Source of the DNA: Lutraria lutraria
Taxonomy: Eukaryota > Mollusca > Bivalvia > Venerida > Mactridae
Length of the DNA: 64,000 bases
Assembly: GCA_964023205.1 (NCBI GenBank)
Contig: OZ026837.1
Span: forward strand, 8,660,088-8,724,087
Direction of reading: 5' to 3'
Under the pieces are notes generated by a model. It worked only from the letters and a program-made list of their open reading frames with translations. It was not told where the DNA came from and did not search any database. A program made the translations under genes and the position numbers. This document shows, one piece after another, positions 1-13,600 of the stretch; position 1 is the first letter of the stretch; each line of letters opens with the position of its first letter.

Positions 1-207
1 ATAGAAATATGCAGAATGTAATATTGATTTAAAATATCAATACTTTTAGTAGCATTGAGGATATAATACCTTAAGACCACATGCTTTCTTAAACTTTATG
101 TATGACAATTGGCTCAATAATAATGTTGTTTTTCCCAGGTATGAGAATTTACTTTATGGAACGTTCATTTTATACTTTATGCAAGTTCACGTATAAATGA
201 AACTTAC

Positions 208-287
208 GAGTTGAGCAAGTACTTCCCGTGTAGCCTGGGCAACATATATGTGAGTAGCACGTTTGGTAGCAAGTTGTGGAGGAAGTT
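208..287 (-). CDS. Candidate exon of an unknown gene at the left edge
   Basis: This 80-bp segment has a TTCTTTAG acceptor and a strong CTC|GTAAGT donor, phase 1 in and phase 0 out. It is fully open and reads LPPQLATKRATHIYV and then AQATREVLAQL, a helical-looking sequence. The phase fits the candidate exon at 5132-5248. I do not recognise the protein, and short open segments with splice-like ends occur by chance. Confidence 0.3.
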
Positions 288-773
288 CTAAAGAACAGAA
301 AGTAAAAATTTATTTAGAAAACCATAATGTGTCCCCGAATCTAGATATATCAACAAAGAATTTCGGTTTTTACATTTAACTTGGGAACTGTATAATGTAC
401 GATTAATGTTCGGGTGTAGTTCCTTCAACGACATTATTATACAATTTACGAGTTAATAAATGGTGAAATGTCGTTTGAATATAGGATTTCAGTATTTTAT
501 GTTGCTGTAAGTTGCTGTAGCGTATTCAGTTAATCTATAAGTCACTTGGCTTATGAGTTACCTGTCAGTATAGTGTTGCCTTTCTGATAGTAGTGTGCAT
601 TAATTAAATAGCCACAGAGCAATAAACTTTTTTAAAGCCGTCTCTAAGTTCGACTTCTAATATAAGTGTTTACGTATAAAATAGAGAATTTCAACATGGT
701 GATGGAAGTGGAATAAAGTAGAATTAAGCATTAAAGTTTAGTGATAATTAGTAATTAATTATTCATAGCTATT

Positions 774-1346
774 CATGGCTAAGAATCAACGACCACCAGA
801 CAAATACCTTTGGATAAGAATCAAAAGACAATTTCCGAAGATTTAAACAACAGTTTGAACTATATGATGAATGAGAAAGATGTATAAATTAAAGTATCAA
901 CTTTGTTGACAATAATTCGACCTGATGTCTTGGAAGTGTACAATAAATTTAGCTGGCATGAGGCTGATGGTAGAGATCGTGATAATATGAAAATTCAGAC
1001 AATCTTGACAATTTTTGAGAAAATATTGTAATCCAAGGCATAATATGGCTTATGTAAGACATGTATTTAACACAAGAATGGATAAGGAATCTGAGAACAT
1101 TGACAACTAGTTACAGAGTTGAAAAGGTTGTCTAGTTCATGTGAATTTGGAGAATTACAAGATTCATTAATCAGAGACAGAATAGTGTGTGGTGTCAGTG
1201 AATTAACTGTGCGTTTAAGGTTGCTAAGTGAACATGAACCTACATTGCAGACAGCAATTGATATTTGCAGAGCCACGGAAACATCTGAGCAGCAAGTGAA
1301 ATCAATGACAGGAGCAGCTGAAGCTTCCATGAATGCCACAAGTTAA
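774..1346 (+). pseudogene. Gag remnant of the decayed gypsy element
   Basis: Fragments in more than one frame read like a Ty3/gypsy Gag of the type with VATLLTIIG-like and CRATE motifs. Visible pieces include EVYNKFSWHEADG, MDKESENID followed by a stop, and CEFGELQDSLIRDRIVCGV, then DICRATETSEQQVKSM. The longest intact piece is 1119-1346. Stops and small shifts make it nonfunctional. Confidence 0.7.
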
Positions 1347-1349
1347 ATG

Positions 1350-3230
1350 TTTGTACGGCGCAAAATCGCATCCGGCAATTCAATACTAGAATGTGGCCTA
1401 TGTAACATTTTTTATCAAGATGTGCGAAGTTTCAGATCAAACGAATTTGTTATTTTGACTTAACTGATCCCGAAACTAAAGTGATCATCTACTCCATTAA
1501 AAACACAAGCCGTTGATGTTTCATGAATCTCATGAATCTGGTCATATGGTTCTACAGTTCACGAGGTACTCTATATGTAGTCCCTGTGTCCACCCTAGAA
1601 TTGAAATCAGGGGAAACTATCACCTCGATGTATCAGACGTTGCAATATCTGCTGGAATGCATATAAAATATTTAAATAAAGTCTCCAAAAATAATATACT
1701 CCGTTGTCTGAGGGTACGTTGTCGTAAAAACCTGGTATAACGGTCCCAAACATAGATTTTCAACTGCAAAGTGACCATCTATATCGAACCATAAAGTGAC
1801 CGTCTATGTCGAACGAATTAAGTCATCATTTCTCACCTGATCGGACACTTTTTGTATTGAGGTCCGAAATCGATATTTAATTAACGACAATTGCGTAAAC
1901 AAGTCAGTGTCCACGCTCGCGATTATAAAATTAGTCTGTGTGAATATGTTTATACTGTTTTTTTTATTTGCGACATGTTGCTAAAAGAAATACATCGACA
2001 CGTATAAATACCGTGTTCCGTATCTTATAACACGATTAAATGATTATTACAACACACCGATAATAAACACAGCGAATTTCTCTAATAATTTATACATCGA
2101 AGTTCATTTAGATCGAACAATTTTTCCTAATTCCTTTGATATAAAGAGTTTCGGCTGCATTTATTGACAGATGGGCAGATATCGAGCTCGCTCCATTCTT
2201 AGACTATAAATAGCGACTGCGTCATCAAGCTAACACTAGTTGGTGTGAGTAGCACGTGACCTCGCTCTATTTCTGTTTTGTTTATATCACGTGATGACTA
2301 TTGCGACTATTTCGGAATATGTCGGGCACTGTCACTAATCTGCTTCGCGCAAGAAGTTGCGATTTTGCATTGCCAGTTAAAAATAAGCATCCAAGAGAGT
2401 ACAACAAGTTAAATGTTCCGTCGACGTACACTAAAGGGAAAAAAGAAAAGAAAGAAACAAATGAACATCGAATTTAAGGTTTTCGAAGTCTAAAACGAAG
2501 TGTTAAGGATCGTATTTGAAATATTGTCATTCTTTTGTATATCCATTAAGACATTTACAGGTGCATTTTTAAAAGCTTTTACCGTCAGTTAAGAGAGTTA
2601 GAACCATTTTTGTTCTTCTACCCCTAACGTAAAATACTACCTCAAAATCGAATGAAGTCACTTTTATGAAAACTGGCCTATCTCTCTATCAGATGATCAG
2701 TAAATGCAAGAATGTGTATAAGTCTAAGAGTAACCAATGTGTAGTCAATACAAATTGTTTGTACGATGTTTGGCGTTACTATGTAGCAGAATAAGTAAAA
2801 AAGTAACCCAGCCCCTTAAGATTTAGTCAAGACTTTAGCCTTTTACCAAAAAATAACAAATTGATAAATATCATTAAAATAAAAACTTAAACAGGGCAAC
2901 AGCTGAAATTTTCTCAAATTAACTACTATGTGTGTATAATGTCTACACTAAATTTTAAAAAAGTTTTATCGTCTGGTTTTGAAAAGAAAATTTGTCAGAA
3001 ATCCATAGTTACTTGATTTTCGTTAATTAATCATGTATAAATTCCAATAAACTAGACAAAAAAATGGAATAAATATTTTCTTCCATATTGCTGTATAAAT
3101 TCAAGTCCTTAATGCGAAACATTACCTAAAAACTAAAAAAGAAAAGAAAAAAGTATGGTTTTGAACTCATGACCCTCAGGACTTTGTCAATATGTCAGTA
3201 AAATTCATCATATTGAGTACTCCTCAAAAT
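1350..3230. other. Non-coding segment inside the decayed gypsy element
   Basis: No coding feature is supported. A segment at about 2205-2265 (ATAGCGACTGCGTCATCAAG ... GTGAGTAGCACGTGACC) recurs in two parts near 49075-49105 and 49707-49740. The segment is probably an insertion into the older retroelement. Confidence 0.5.
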
Positions 3231-3261
3231 GGAGGTTTCGAATAAGAGATTGAAATCCTTA

Positions 3262-3780
3262 AGGATAAATGCACCAGATGTGGGAGGAAAAATGCACCGA
3301 AAAAAATGTCCAGCTTATGGTAAAGATTGCCATTTAAGTGGGAGATGAGAAAAAATCACTTCTCAAATGTGTGCAGAAACGGAAAAGGAAAGTACATGTA
3401 GAGGATAAAGACACGGAGATTGAAGATGACTTTTTATGTGCTGTGTATAATATTAAGGCTATATACTGATTGGATTATTGAGGGTCAGATTAATAATCAA
3501 ATAATTACTGGTTTGGTGATAAGTACAAAAGTGCTAAAGAAGTTGAATGTCAAGAGCAATCTAAATGAATCACATGTTATGTTAAGGTCGTATAGTGGAC
3601 ATGCTATGAAACCTAAAGGATCTATCATCTTGCAATGCATCATCAACGATAAACCCGACACGGTAAAGTTTCAAGTAGTACAAGAAAAAGGACAAACTAT
3701 ATTAGGTGTTGATACTTATGAAAGGTTAGGATTAATAAAAAGGTTGTTCACAAATCAACAGGATACTTTGACCAGGACAT
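3262..3780 (+). pseudogene. Zinc knuckle and protease remnant
   Basis: A zinc-knuckle-like segment (KCTRCG ... CPAYGKDCH) at about 3262-3345 is followed, after a frame break, by an open stretch at 3420-3782. The latter reads YTDWIIEGQINNQIITG and further QVVQEKGQTILGVDTYERLG, matching the retroviral-type protease region of gypsy elements. The expected catalytic D-[ST]-G is not visible (TGLVIS in its place), so the protease is dead. Confidence 0.65.
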
Positions 3781-4320
3781 AACATTGAAATCCGAAGACG
3801 TGTTTGGTGGTATAGGAAGGCTACCAGGAAAGCATAGAATACAAGTTGATCATAATGTACAACCCGTAGTACACACACACCAAGGGAAGTTCCAATGAAA
3901 AAATTAAACTACTGATTGGGTAAACAGTGTGGTTATTGTTCTTAAATTAGGATATGCCTTGATTCTAAAGATTTGATCAAAGCAGTGAAACGGCAGACAC
4001 GTACTTGGATATGTAAAATCATATATCACAAAATAGGGACTGCCTGATGAAAGTTTTAGCGACAATGCTAAGCAATTCATAAGTCATGAATTCCATGTAT
4101 TTATGAATGACCATGACATTAAACATAACACCCGAGTCCTCACCATTATCAATCACATGGATTAATTGAGAGGACAGTTAGAATAGTGAGAAATATACTG
4201 ATAGAAGCTAAAGATCCTTATTTGGCTATGCTGAATTACAGAAATACACCACCGGATAGAATTGGATTATCGCCAGGACAAATGCTTATGGGGCGTAGCT
4301 TAAAAACCATCAAAAATTAA
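3781..4320 (+). pseudogene. RT start and integrase remnants
   Basis: Around 3785-4000 pieces of the RT N-terminus appear (KSEDVFGGIGRLPGKHRIQV, then LRICLDSKDLIKAVKRQ-like in a shifted frame). From about 4035 the integrase core follows directly (SFSDNAKQF, EFHVFMNDHDIKH) and then IERTVRIVRNILIEAKDPY with NYRNTPPDRIGLSPGQMLMG. The RT catalytic part and RNase H are missing, so an internal deletion of more than 1 kb is implied. Confidence 0.7.
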
Positions 4321-5131
4321 TACGGAATTTAACCTCACAGCATTCGTACCGGTACAGTATACAAATCGTCCTTGTACGTGTTTTAGCCAGCTACATGGTC
4401 ATGAAGACGTTTGCCTTACTTCCGGTAATTAGATTGAGAGCACATTGAAAGCGTTTTCCTGTAATTGTCACGTTCAAAACAATAGACGAGGAAAACGTTA
4501 AACAACGATCACACTTCAGGTTAACAGACTTGTTTCATAATTTGTAATCGTAATCCTGATGAACATGACTTCCTTTCTTGAAAATTGATCAAAGACGAAC
4601 TTACTAAACTGAGTCGATTTTTTACAAGACGGTACCAATGTAAAGATCCAAATTTATTGGTGTGATGTCAATAACGGATTAATTACATACCGTATAGTCA
4701 TACCACCTGGTGATATGATACACTGATAGTATCAGAGACTGGACTTTGAAGCTAATTGATTAATAATTGTTTAACTGTCGTATTTTGTCATTATCATGTT
4801 AAGAATGTTTTTATTGCTGTAGATACATGCTTCAAATAATAGCCACAGAGCAATAAACTTGTCTAGAATCATCTCTGAGTTGGAGTTCTAATATAAATGT
4901 TTACGTATACAATACAGAAACAATATATGTACGGTTACCATATAATCTGGTGCTGAATTTTAAACCAGCATACTACTTAGAACTGACACGTTCTTTATAG
5001 GAGAAGAAAGAAATCTTATTGTAACTTTTCAGTCACATAAAAACTGGAATAATGTGCCTAAATAATATTATTTAAGAATGGTGTATAATTGGTGTGTGCG
5101 ATAAATAAAAGTTCCCTAATAATTTCCTCAC

Positions 5132-5248
5132 CTGTATCTTGGGCAACGAGCCCACCCGAACAAACCACATCCTACTGTGTATCTGGAACTAGTGTAACAT
5201 GTCCTTGAGCAGGCATAGCTAAATCTACAGTACCCAGCAGTGGCAAAC
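5132..5248 (-). pseudogene. Candidate upstream exon with an in-frame TAG
   Basis: This 117-bp phase 1-1 segment lies between ATTGTAG and ACAG|GTGAGG. It reads LPLLGTVDLAMPAQGHVTL, then VPDTQ, a TAG stop, and DVVCSGGLVAQDT. The last part resembles the candidate exon at 208-287 (VAQDTG versus VAQATR). Because of the stop it is either not an exon or a broken one. A decayed retrotransposon separates the two segments. Confidence 0.25.
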
Positions 5249-5249
5249 C

Positions 5250-8200
5250 TACAATAACCATAGAATATATGTGTAATAAGATGTATGGTATACACATTTA
5301 TTGATAAAATATATTAACGCCAAAACAATATTATGTATTAAATCCCATATTTCAGGTGGAGGTTGTTTCCCGAATGATAAGTGTGTCGCACGATCTTTTA
5401 CGAACGCCACAATTGGTCTTTCGTATTGGATCGTGGACTGCATTTGAAATTACAGGATTGGGTCTGTTTATATATGGTATAATTATTATAATAACCAATA
5501 ATAATGTCATAATAACTGAATATAATAAGCTTTATTTATTGGAACACATACATCCACGCATCAAGCATGCAACTATATCAGAGATGTACCAAACTAGTGC
5601 TCGTAATATGAGCATATATTATCTACGACAGTATGTGAAGCTTCATGGAAAGGTTTAAGTGTCGTTAGCCAAGTACTGTTACGATGTAATTCACTGATTC
5701 TACGTATGAGTTGCACATTGAAATTCAGAACAAGTTGAAATATCATCATGACAATTCCTACTCAAAGATGTTTGATTAACGATGTGTTATTTTCCGAAGA
5801 TAATCATCGGCGTATCACGTGATATTCGCCCCTGGTGTATCAGGCCATGGAACAGAAGTGGTGAAAATTGTATAAACCAATTAAGTTTCTGTCTACCAAA
5901 GTTGAATTCCGTTACAATTCGAACGCCTGACTTGATCAATCATCATTGCAAACAAATTAAATTGAAGTCAATAGATAGTTTCTCATCAATTGCAGGACGA
6001 ATACTATATTAATAAGTTCTCTTCGTTATAAACTACACAAAATGTAAATGGAATAAGTTTTAAATTGGTTAATATTGAATAGTATATATAAATGTTTGCA
6101 AACAATCCATACACACTAGCTTTAATCTTAAATTAACCTATATTGAATGACCTGGCTATAATTATGATATACTGCATATTTCATACCTTTGCAATTCGAT
6201 ATTATTGCGAATAAGATACTGACATGCTAGCATGTAAATTGTAACGTATTTGGTTATCAATTGAGGTACAAAGAAGCGGTGACTAAAAATTCTGTTACAG
6301 AAATATATCATACTTGTACAATCATGTGATATCACATTTTCTTGAGATTTACTATATACGAGTATAAAAACGAACACTTTCTTAAGAACTTAAACGAACA
6401 ATACAACAATAGTATATGTAACTCATTGCGACGCTCAAACATGAACAACAGCAAATGTAAGGATCATTGATACTATATGTTTAATAAGACAAGTTATCAA
6501 ATAGAGATACTGGCAGGAAATATTTAGATGATACAATAATACATGCATATAGTGTTTACTCAGGTATGAGGAACTAAATGATTTTGTATCTTAAATAAAC
6601 ACATCTTTTTAACACAAATTTGACTTATCCTCTGTATATGTTCTTTCAATGTAAACTCAAAGCTTAAAATGGCTTCTGGTCACAGATAAAACACACGTTT
6701 AGTGACTGATATCATGTATTGATTCAGAACACAAATATGATTTGATGTATAAAAGACAATGACTTCACCTATTAAGAGACAAATATCAACCACATGGTAA
6801 CGTATCTGGTTTGTAACGTATCTGGTTGCAGTAAAAAAAGATTTTTATAAAACATTGTTCATGCAGTGTCATGCCTAACTGTTTGCATACAAATATGAAC
6901 GTTTGCCAATCATTTATATATTCAAATCGTGTTTTCTACAATCATGTCCAACTTTGGCGGACATGGCCTTATCGAGTATCTGATCAATTTTCAAGGGAAA
7001 CAACTACAATTTAGGGGTTTATATACAGTCTACCTATTGTTACCCTCCTTGCTTGCATTATGCTGACTTTATTAGGGGTCATAAAGTAATAAAGTCAGTC
7101 ACGCGTTACAGATAAAATCTGTTATCTTAATTGATCCAAAAATCGATATTTCACATTATTACTTTTGGATCTCTGATAAGACTTGAGCATGTCCCAACTA
7201 TTATGTACGTCGTTAAATGGACAGAAACGTATGATATTGACATTAATTTGTTTCATCAGTAAAATTAATTTTGAAAATGCGAATATCATGAAAAGACAAA
7301 ATTCAAGAATCCTAGTAATAATTTTGTTATTGTATGCACAGTCAAATAGTAATTTGATTCTATTCTGCATATAAACACATTAGCTTACAATACATTTATT
7401 TCCACTACTGAAATTGACATTAAATCATCATGATTACACTTAGGCGTGAAAAATGTTTTTCTTTTCTTATTAAAAGTCGGTTAGTAGGTATGGACTTTAT
7501 TTGGCTTTTGAAAGCATGTGGGAAGGTAAAAAGGAGAAAGAGAATATTCCATTCCTCTGATAAAATCATGAAAATGTCTAGCTTCGCGGGATAAAATTAA
7601 TCAGGGTCGATCAGAAGAGTAACCAGAAAGTTTGCACTATGTCGCACGTCTTGTAGGTCAGTGATTATGAATGAAATAACTTCCAAATCCACTACAACCT
7701 TTAGTAACTGTTGCAAATATTAATTTCATCACAAAATATAAAAAAAAATACATACGAATGATATTAAACTATAGACCTGGTGTATAAACAGTACAATCAA
7801 TTTCTGCAATTGTATGTCAATTTCCATCCGTCTTGATTGAAATGATATCTAACAAATATAACTCGACGTGCCCAATTGATTCAATGAGTCAATGTGAGAT
7901 GCGTATAAAAAATCAAAATATGATTTTATTATCCGTCCTTTGTTTACACATCATTGAAAAAATAAATATACAAAGTACGGTAATCTATATTATTTTATGA
8001 CATGTTTTTATAAGTGACATGTGGACGGTATGCCAAAATTATATACTTAGCATATAATTATATTATCAAAAATGAATTAATAATAAATTTCATTTAATGA
8101 AATATTATCTTCTATTTAAGGCCCATTAAAACAATAGATGAAATGATCGTAAATTATAAGAAATATATATTACTTGATCTGTAACAATATTCACAATGCC
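5250..8200. other. No supported gene
   Basis: AT-rich sequence. Open frames at 5356-5658 and 5782-6012 (plus strand) have no recognisable domain and are rejected as genes. A short direct repeat GTAACGTATCTGGTT occurs twice near 6798-6830. Confidence 0.5.
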
Positions 8201-8219
8201 TTCCATTAGGCATATCTCA

Positions 8220-8410
8220 TAAAATAGTTGTTAGATGCTTTTTCTTATTTTTTGCAACATGATTAGAAAATACTGTGTTGTATTTCTATAAGTACTTTGT
8301 GATAAAAAATGGAACGTTTTTATTGAAAGTAAAAGTCAGTTTCACATCAGTCTAGGTAAAATAAGACCTACTTCAATTTTAACATCCAGAAAGCTAATGG
8401 GGCTTTAACA
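8220..8410 (+). repeat. Dispersed repeat, copy 1
   Basis: This segment, with GTAAAAGTCAGTTTCA and CTAGGTAAAATAAGACCTAC, recurs at about 32205-32375. The second copy overlaps the 3' end of the EGF-SEA gene and includes the AATAAA on its minus strand. It is an unclassified interspersed element. Confidence 0.75.
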
Positions 8411-8757
8411 ATAGTGAAAACCATTTTTTATTTATATTATTTTTTTATAATATATCAAAAAATTGGGTTATAAATATCGATTTTGCTTTTTATACGGAAG
8501 TAAAGTAAAATACTTCACAGATTCTAATATTGCCATCCATGTTGTAATATGTTTTAGTCTTCAATCCTAAAACCTGATTCAACGCGTCCAATTTTTATTA
8601 TCCTGTATAATGCATCATGCTGTGACTGTATATATCATCAGATATGATCATCGCCAAACGCACGTTGTTTCCGTAAACGTACGTAAATATCCGAGATTTG
8701 CCGAACGATTGACGAATTGAACCTAAAAAAATCTAAGGGGTAGTTTTTGAAATCATC

Positions 8758-9110
8758 AAAAGGGTCGTAGAAGATATTTTTTTATTGTTTCATATTTTAC
8801 ATGGTGAAAGAAATTAAATTTTCGAAACGAATGCAATGAGTACAAATTTGATCACATTTCCCCCAAAAGAGTTATGATTCTGAAAACATCAAATTTTCTT
8901 TGAAAAATCTACCATTTTTACGCTTTTTACATTGAATATAGAGGGAATCGATAGGTGTCTTTTTCAAACGCAAAAGGGTCGAAGAAAGCATTAATTTAAA
9001 ATAATAAAAAATACACCATAAGAAAGATAAAAGATTAATTAAACTTTTGTGATGAGTACAAATTTCGTATTTTAAATAGACTAAAAGTTATGACGATTAT
9101 GGTGAAAATT
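8758..9110. repeat. Diverged tandem dimer of about 230 bp
   Basis: AAAAGGGTCG(T/A)AGAAG, then GATGAGTACAAATTT-like and AAAGAGTTATGA/AAAAGTTATGA blocks occur in the same order twice, starting near 8758 and near 8985. Similarity is moderate. Nothing coding is present. Confidence 0.55.
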
Positions 9111-9803
9111 CCCTTCTTTGTTTAATGTAAATTTTTTATCGATTTTCCAAATCAGCATGTCCGCGAAAGGGTATGAAATACCCATTTAGAACAGATATTT
9201 ATTTCGGTAACGTCAATTGTAACACTACAGACGAGGATGACTGAACACGTTTACTATCACAAGTGTTAAAATTAAACCGAAATTTGTTTATGTTTATTGA
9301 ATAAGTATTATGAATAAGATGTTTTATTTTCACCTGTAAGTAAAATTAAATGTTATATTGAAAGTAAAGCAAGGACACTGAATACCTGGTAACGTATCTT
9401 GTCACGATTTTGCGACAATGTTAAAAATAGTAATTTTCTTTTGAAATCGCGAAGTTACGAATTTGATGTTTTTTTAATCGCTTGACATTATTAATAAAGA
9501 AACAACAGAACAAACATGACAGTAATTTTACAATCTTATTCAATGCAGTAATAAATACAAAATTCAAAAGCAACACTTTTTGGCGACAGCGTAAATTGTA
9601 CAATTTACGGCATTTTATTGCAATGTTTACCATACTTACTGTTATTTTATAACTTAATGTTTTATTTTATGCAGCAACAATATGTTAACGATCTCAGAAA
9701 AGTCATAATGTGTTGTTGTGAGACCACTAGCATGAAACTACTTGCAAGCGTCATACTTTATGCCTAATTGACAACTCTTACATTCTAATCAGTGAATGCG
9801 AGA

Positions 9804-10681
9804 GACAATCGTCTTAATGGCAAATTTTTTTGAACGATTCAAAAAATGTCGACGATAAACACGATCAATTTTCAATCGGGATTATCGCTTTAGATCGTCA
9901 CAAAACGTGACAACTCGTATAGGATCTTCACAAAACGCGACCGATCGTATTTCATCTGGTTTCCAAATCGTAATGATCGGAACCGATCTTGGTCGTCATC
10001 TGTCATTATTAACTGTAAAACTTGAAAAAACATTGATGTCCGTACTCAATCGGGATGTATATTTACCCTTCTAGGTCCAGTCGTAGCTTAAATCGTGATC
10101 ATAAACGATTGTGATCGTGGTAGACAAACGTCTCATATCGTTACGGAGCTCATCACTTCGTGATGAACATATTGGAACGTATCTACACGTACCAGATTGT
10201 CCCAATTCGGGAATCCCGATCGTGATGATCATGTCAGATCGAGACCTGAACGGGAAACCAAATCGAAACATATCGTGACACATGAAGATGTCAAATCGTG
10301 ACTGAATCACATCGCAGCGCAACAAATCGTTTCTGAATGTATCAACTCGCATTACCTCGTATCCAAATCTGTAATTTCAAATACATCCCACGATCAAATA
10401 CGAAAGATCGCACGACAGTAGGAGCCTAGCATTACAGAGTACACTACAACTCTGAACAGTTGGTAATGAAGGATGATGACCAAGATCTGTCCCGATCACC
10501 ACGACTTGAAAAGCCGATGGAATACGATATGTCGTCGCATTTTGTGACGATCCAAAACGATCTGTCGCGTTTCTCGAAGATCCAATACGACCTGATACGA
10601 TAATCCCGATAGAAAATTGATCGTGTTAATCGTACACATTTTTTGAACCGTTCAAAAAGTTCTACGGTTAACACGATTGTC
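9804..10681. mobile_element. Foldback-like element with inverted repeats of about 240 bp
   Basis: The left arm (GACAATCGT ... TTTTGAACGATTCAAAAAATG ... ACACGATCAATTTTC) is the imperfect reverse complement of the right arm, which ends CGATTGTC at 10681. The arms continue for about 240 bp, with an internal palindrome TTTGAAC(G/C)GTTCAAA. The centre is rich in AAATCGTGATC-type motifs. No transposase ORF and no clear target duplication are seen. ORFs in this interval are by-products of the repeats. Confidence 0.7.
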
Positions 10682-10689
10682 AGGACTGA

Positions 10690-13600
10690 CCTCAACATCT
10701 GATAAGCTCTGATATGACCAACACGATTGATCCATGATTAAGACCGTAGGGCGAAACGTGATAGTACGAATCTAGCATTAGCTAAACTTGGGTATTGCTA
10801 ATGATATTTATATATAGCCTTGACACAATGAAGACATATAGGCCAAGTAACCACAATAACCAAGGAAAAGCTAAACCGCACCTTTTAACTGTTTACCTGA
10901 AAGAAATACGTCTATCACTAATCTTACATTGCCACGACATACAGTGAGAAATAACATTATATTGCACGTCCTGCACCCAGTGCTTTAGTTTCTTAAAACA
11001 TTTGTTGAACTGGTATACTGCTATTTACAGAACAGAACAGAACAGATACTTTATTATTGACTTGAACCAAGGCTCATCATCATTTACATATTAATACAAA
11101 TATATACATAATTTAAATGTGACATGGGAGTAAACATAAATTAGTTGGAAACAAAACAGAGGATTAGGGAAACTAAATATACAAATTATCATTTATATAT
11201 AAGCAAAATATGCAGACATAATGTATAATCAACACATCAAAGAGAAGTTAACTAGTCATGTATGAAGATCTTAACAACAGGGCTTGTTTTACATAGTTCT
11301 CTAAGTTAAATAAAATATGAAAGCATATGATTATACCGCCTGATTGGCAATTCTGCAATGAATACTATACACAATATTTGACATCGCCATTTAAAGGAGA
11401 AGTTATGTAGCAGTAGACTTTCCCAGGTAGTAAATCGTCAACCGCATTACAGAATAATTAGGACGTAGGAGCATATCAAGCTACTAAGTACACTCTATGT
11501 AACACGGGGTACGGAATCGGCTAGGGTGTGCCGAATGAGCTGTTGATAACAAATCTATCATTGATAGAATGACTTCCACGTTTATGTTTTAAAATAATCT
11601 TTAATGTATAAAGGTAAGCAACAATTTGTATACAAATATGAAACTTAATTTACAAGAATTTGTACTAGATACACTGCGTATCAACACCAGTCAATATAGT
11701 TTTTTAAACATGTGTACAATAACTAAATAAACTACGTTCGATGTGTATTATTTTAATATGAAAAGCATTCAAACCTATTCACATACATTGTAAACATAAT
11801 TTGACTCTTTCTTGAGTGTAATAACCAATCGGAGTCGCTGTTTGAATTACAGATTGTACAATGATCAGAGTAAAATTAAGAAACAAAGTGTTAACATGAA
11901 TAAGCAAAGATACTCCAATTCAATGATGTATTCGATTTTCAGAAAATGATAAAGATAGCTTGTAAAAGATTTATTTTAATGTCGATAATCAATCACATGT
12001 AATTATGTAAAACTGGCATTCAAACAAATCATTTGGATAGAAATTTTCACAAAATGCTTGTTATCAAATATACCGTGCAATGTAAACTGTTCTCTGTAAT
12101 GAAATAATTTACTACAATTAAAAAGTAGTTTATTACGTCAGATATCAATATATGCGGCATAAAAATGAATCTTGTGAAAGAATTTCGAGAAAAAACAGAC
12201 TGCTTAAAGATAACAGCTACTTCTGATATCAAAATAAAGACGTATTGAAGTCCTGTGGAAAAGTATAGCAATAAATAAAAATGTGAGTGTCACGCATGGT
12301 CAGTCTACTTTGCTTATTGTACTAAAAGTGTATCAATTATCAATATTTTGACCTTTACTAGAAGCATACACGCCAACCCAATATATACGAGTTTGTATCT
12401 ATAGTGACATACGCAATAGTTGATAAAACCTTATGAAAATAAGGAATAAAATAGTCAAATTGTAAATAAGAACAAAGATAGTCAAATTGCAGACAAGAAA
12501 AGAATCGAAATCAGACAGCTATTTAACAATTTCATAATGGTAATTTTAAAATAAACACATGAAAACCGATGGCCTGGCAATATTACCTGCATTCATTAAT
12601 TAGAATAGCATCGTATGCATACTTTATTCAAACTAGTTTATGATATTTGTAAATCAGATACCACTAAAATAAAATCACTCCAACGTCATTTTAAGCAAAG
12701 AAACATTAATTTGTGTGTCATATGTCTGAGTGATAAAACATTACAAGGGAAGACAAAACATCCGTTCGGACTGCATTCACGATAGAATATAAACAAAAAC
12801 TTATTGAATGATGAGCCTATAAAATACATGAGAATAATGGTAATCATTTCAATAAAGGTATTTAAAAAAACGTCATTGGTCATTTTTAATATACAGACAT
12901 CTGAATAAAAATTATCTGTCAATAAATGGCATATTGTGTCATTCCAAAGGGTGTTCTTTGTTCACTAGTTGAACTGTATATTAAGTTCTAATAATTTGTT
13001 TCTTCTGTTTAACCATTCAAATATTTAATATAGCTTAATGTGTTGAGATGTTTGAAAAGATAAAAGGTATATCTCGAAAACATAAGTATGTGAACTATCA
13101 AATAGTCAATGTATAGGTTACATTTATAATTCCGTGACATAAATATCAAATTTACTTACCCAACAAAAGTCAACAATATTGCCGATAACGGTAATAGACA
13201 CGTCCACATTTTCTGAAATTGTGGCAGTAATGAATTCAAATTTGTGCGCAACGTATCATACTGGCTTGGTTTCAATATTGACCCTTTTTAGTCGTTTCTA
13301 TTGTTTAACTGTAATCAATGCATGACTAACCGTTGACATATCAAGAAAAAGCATCAATTAGGTATTCATAAGAAATACCGATATTGCACAACAAATCATT
13401 TGTACTGATATCACAGCTTTATTCAACTCTTTGCGATTGGTATTTTAATTTATTTCAAACATAAATTCGAGGTTACAATACCTGAATTTATTACAAGTAG
13501 ATACATTTTTGAGGAACAGTTCTGGTTTGATAAATATCTATAAAACGAACATAAGGCTAAGACATGAATTTGTGATAGATAGAAATGCTTGATAGAATGC

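Larger units (their letters stand above)
563..4920 (+). mobile_element. Decayed Ty3/gypsy element with short LTR remnants and nested DNA
   Basis: Short direct repeats at about 563-690 and 4786-4920 share ATAGCCACAGAGCAATAAAC and GTTTACGTATA, and look like diverged LTRs of about 130 bp. Between them lie remnants in the right order: Gag, zinc knuckle, protease, start of RT, and integrase. Frameshifts and stops interrupt all of them. Most of RT and RNase H is deleted. About 1.9 kb between the Gag part (to 1346) and the zinc knuckle (from 3262) is not retroelement-like and may be a later insertion. Confidence 0.8.

Noticed and set aside
5356..5658. Plus-strand ORF of 100 residues
   Set aside because: No recognisable domain, AT-driven hydrophobic stretch, and no splice or homologous context.
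10071..10698. Minus-strand ORFs of 93 and 84 residues rich in Arg and Asp
   Set aside because: They are produced by GATC/ATCGTG-type repeats inside the foldback element.
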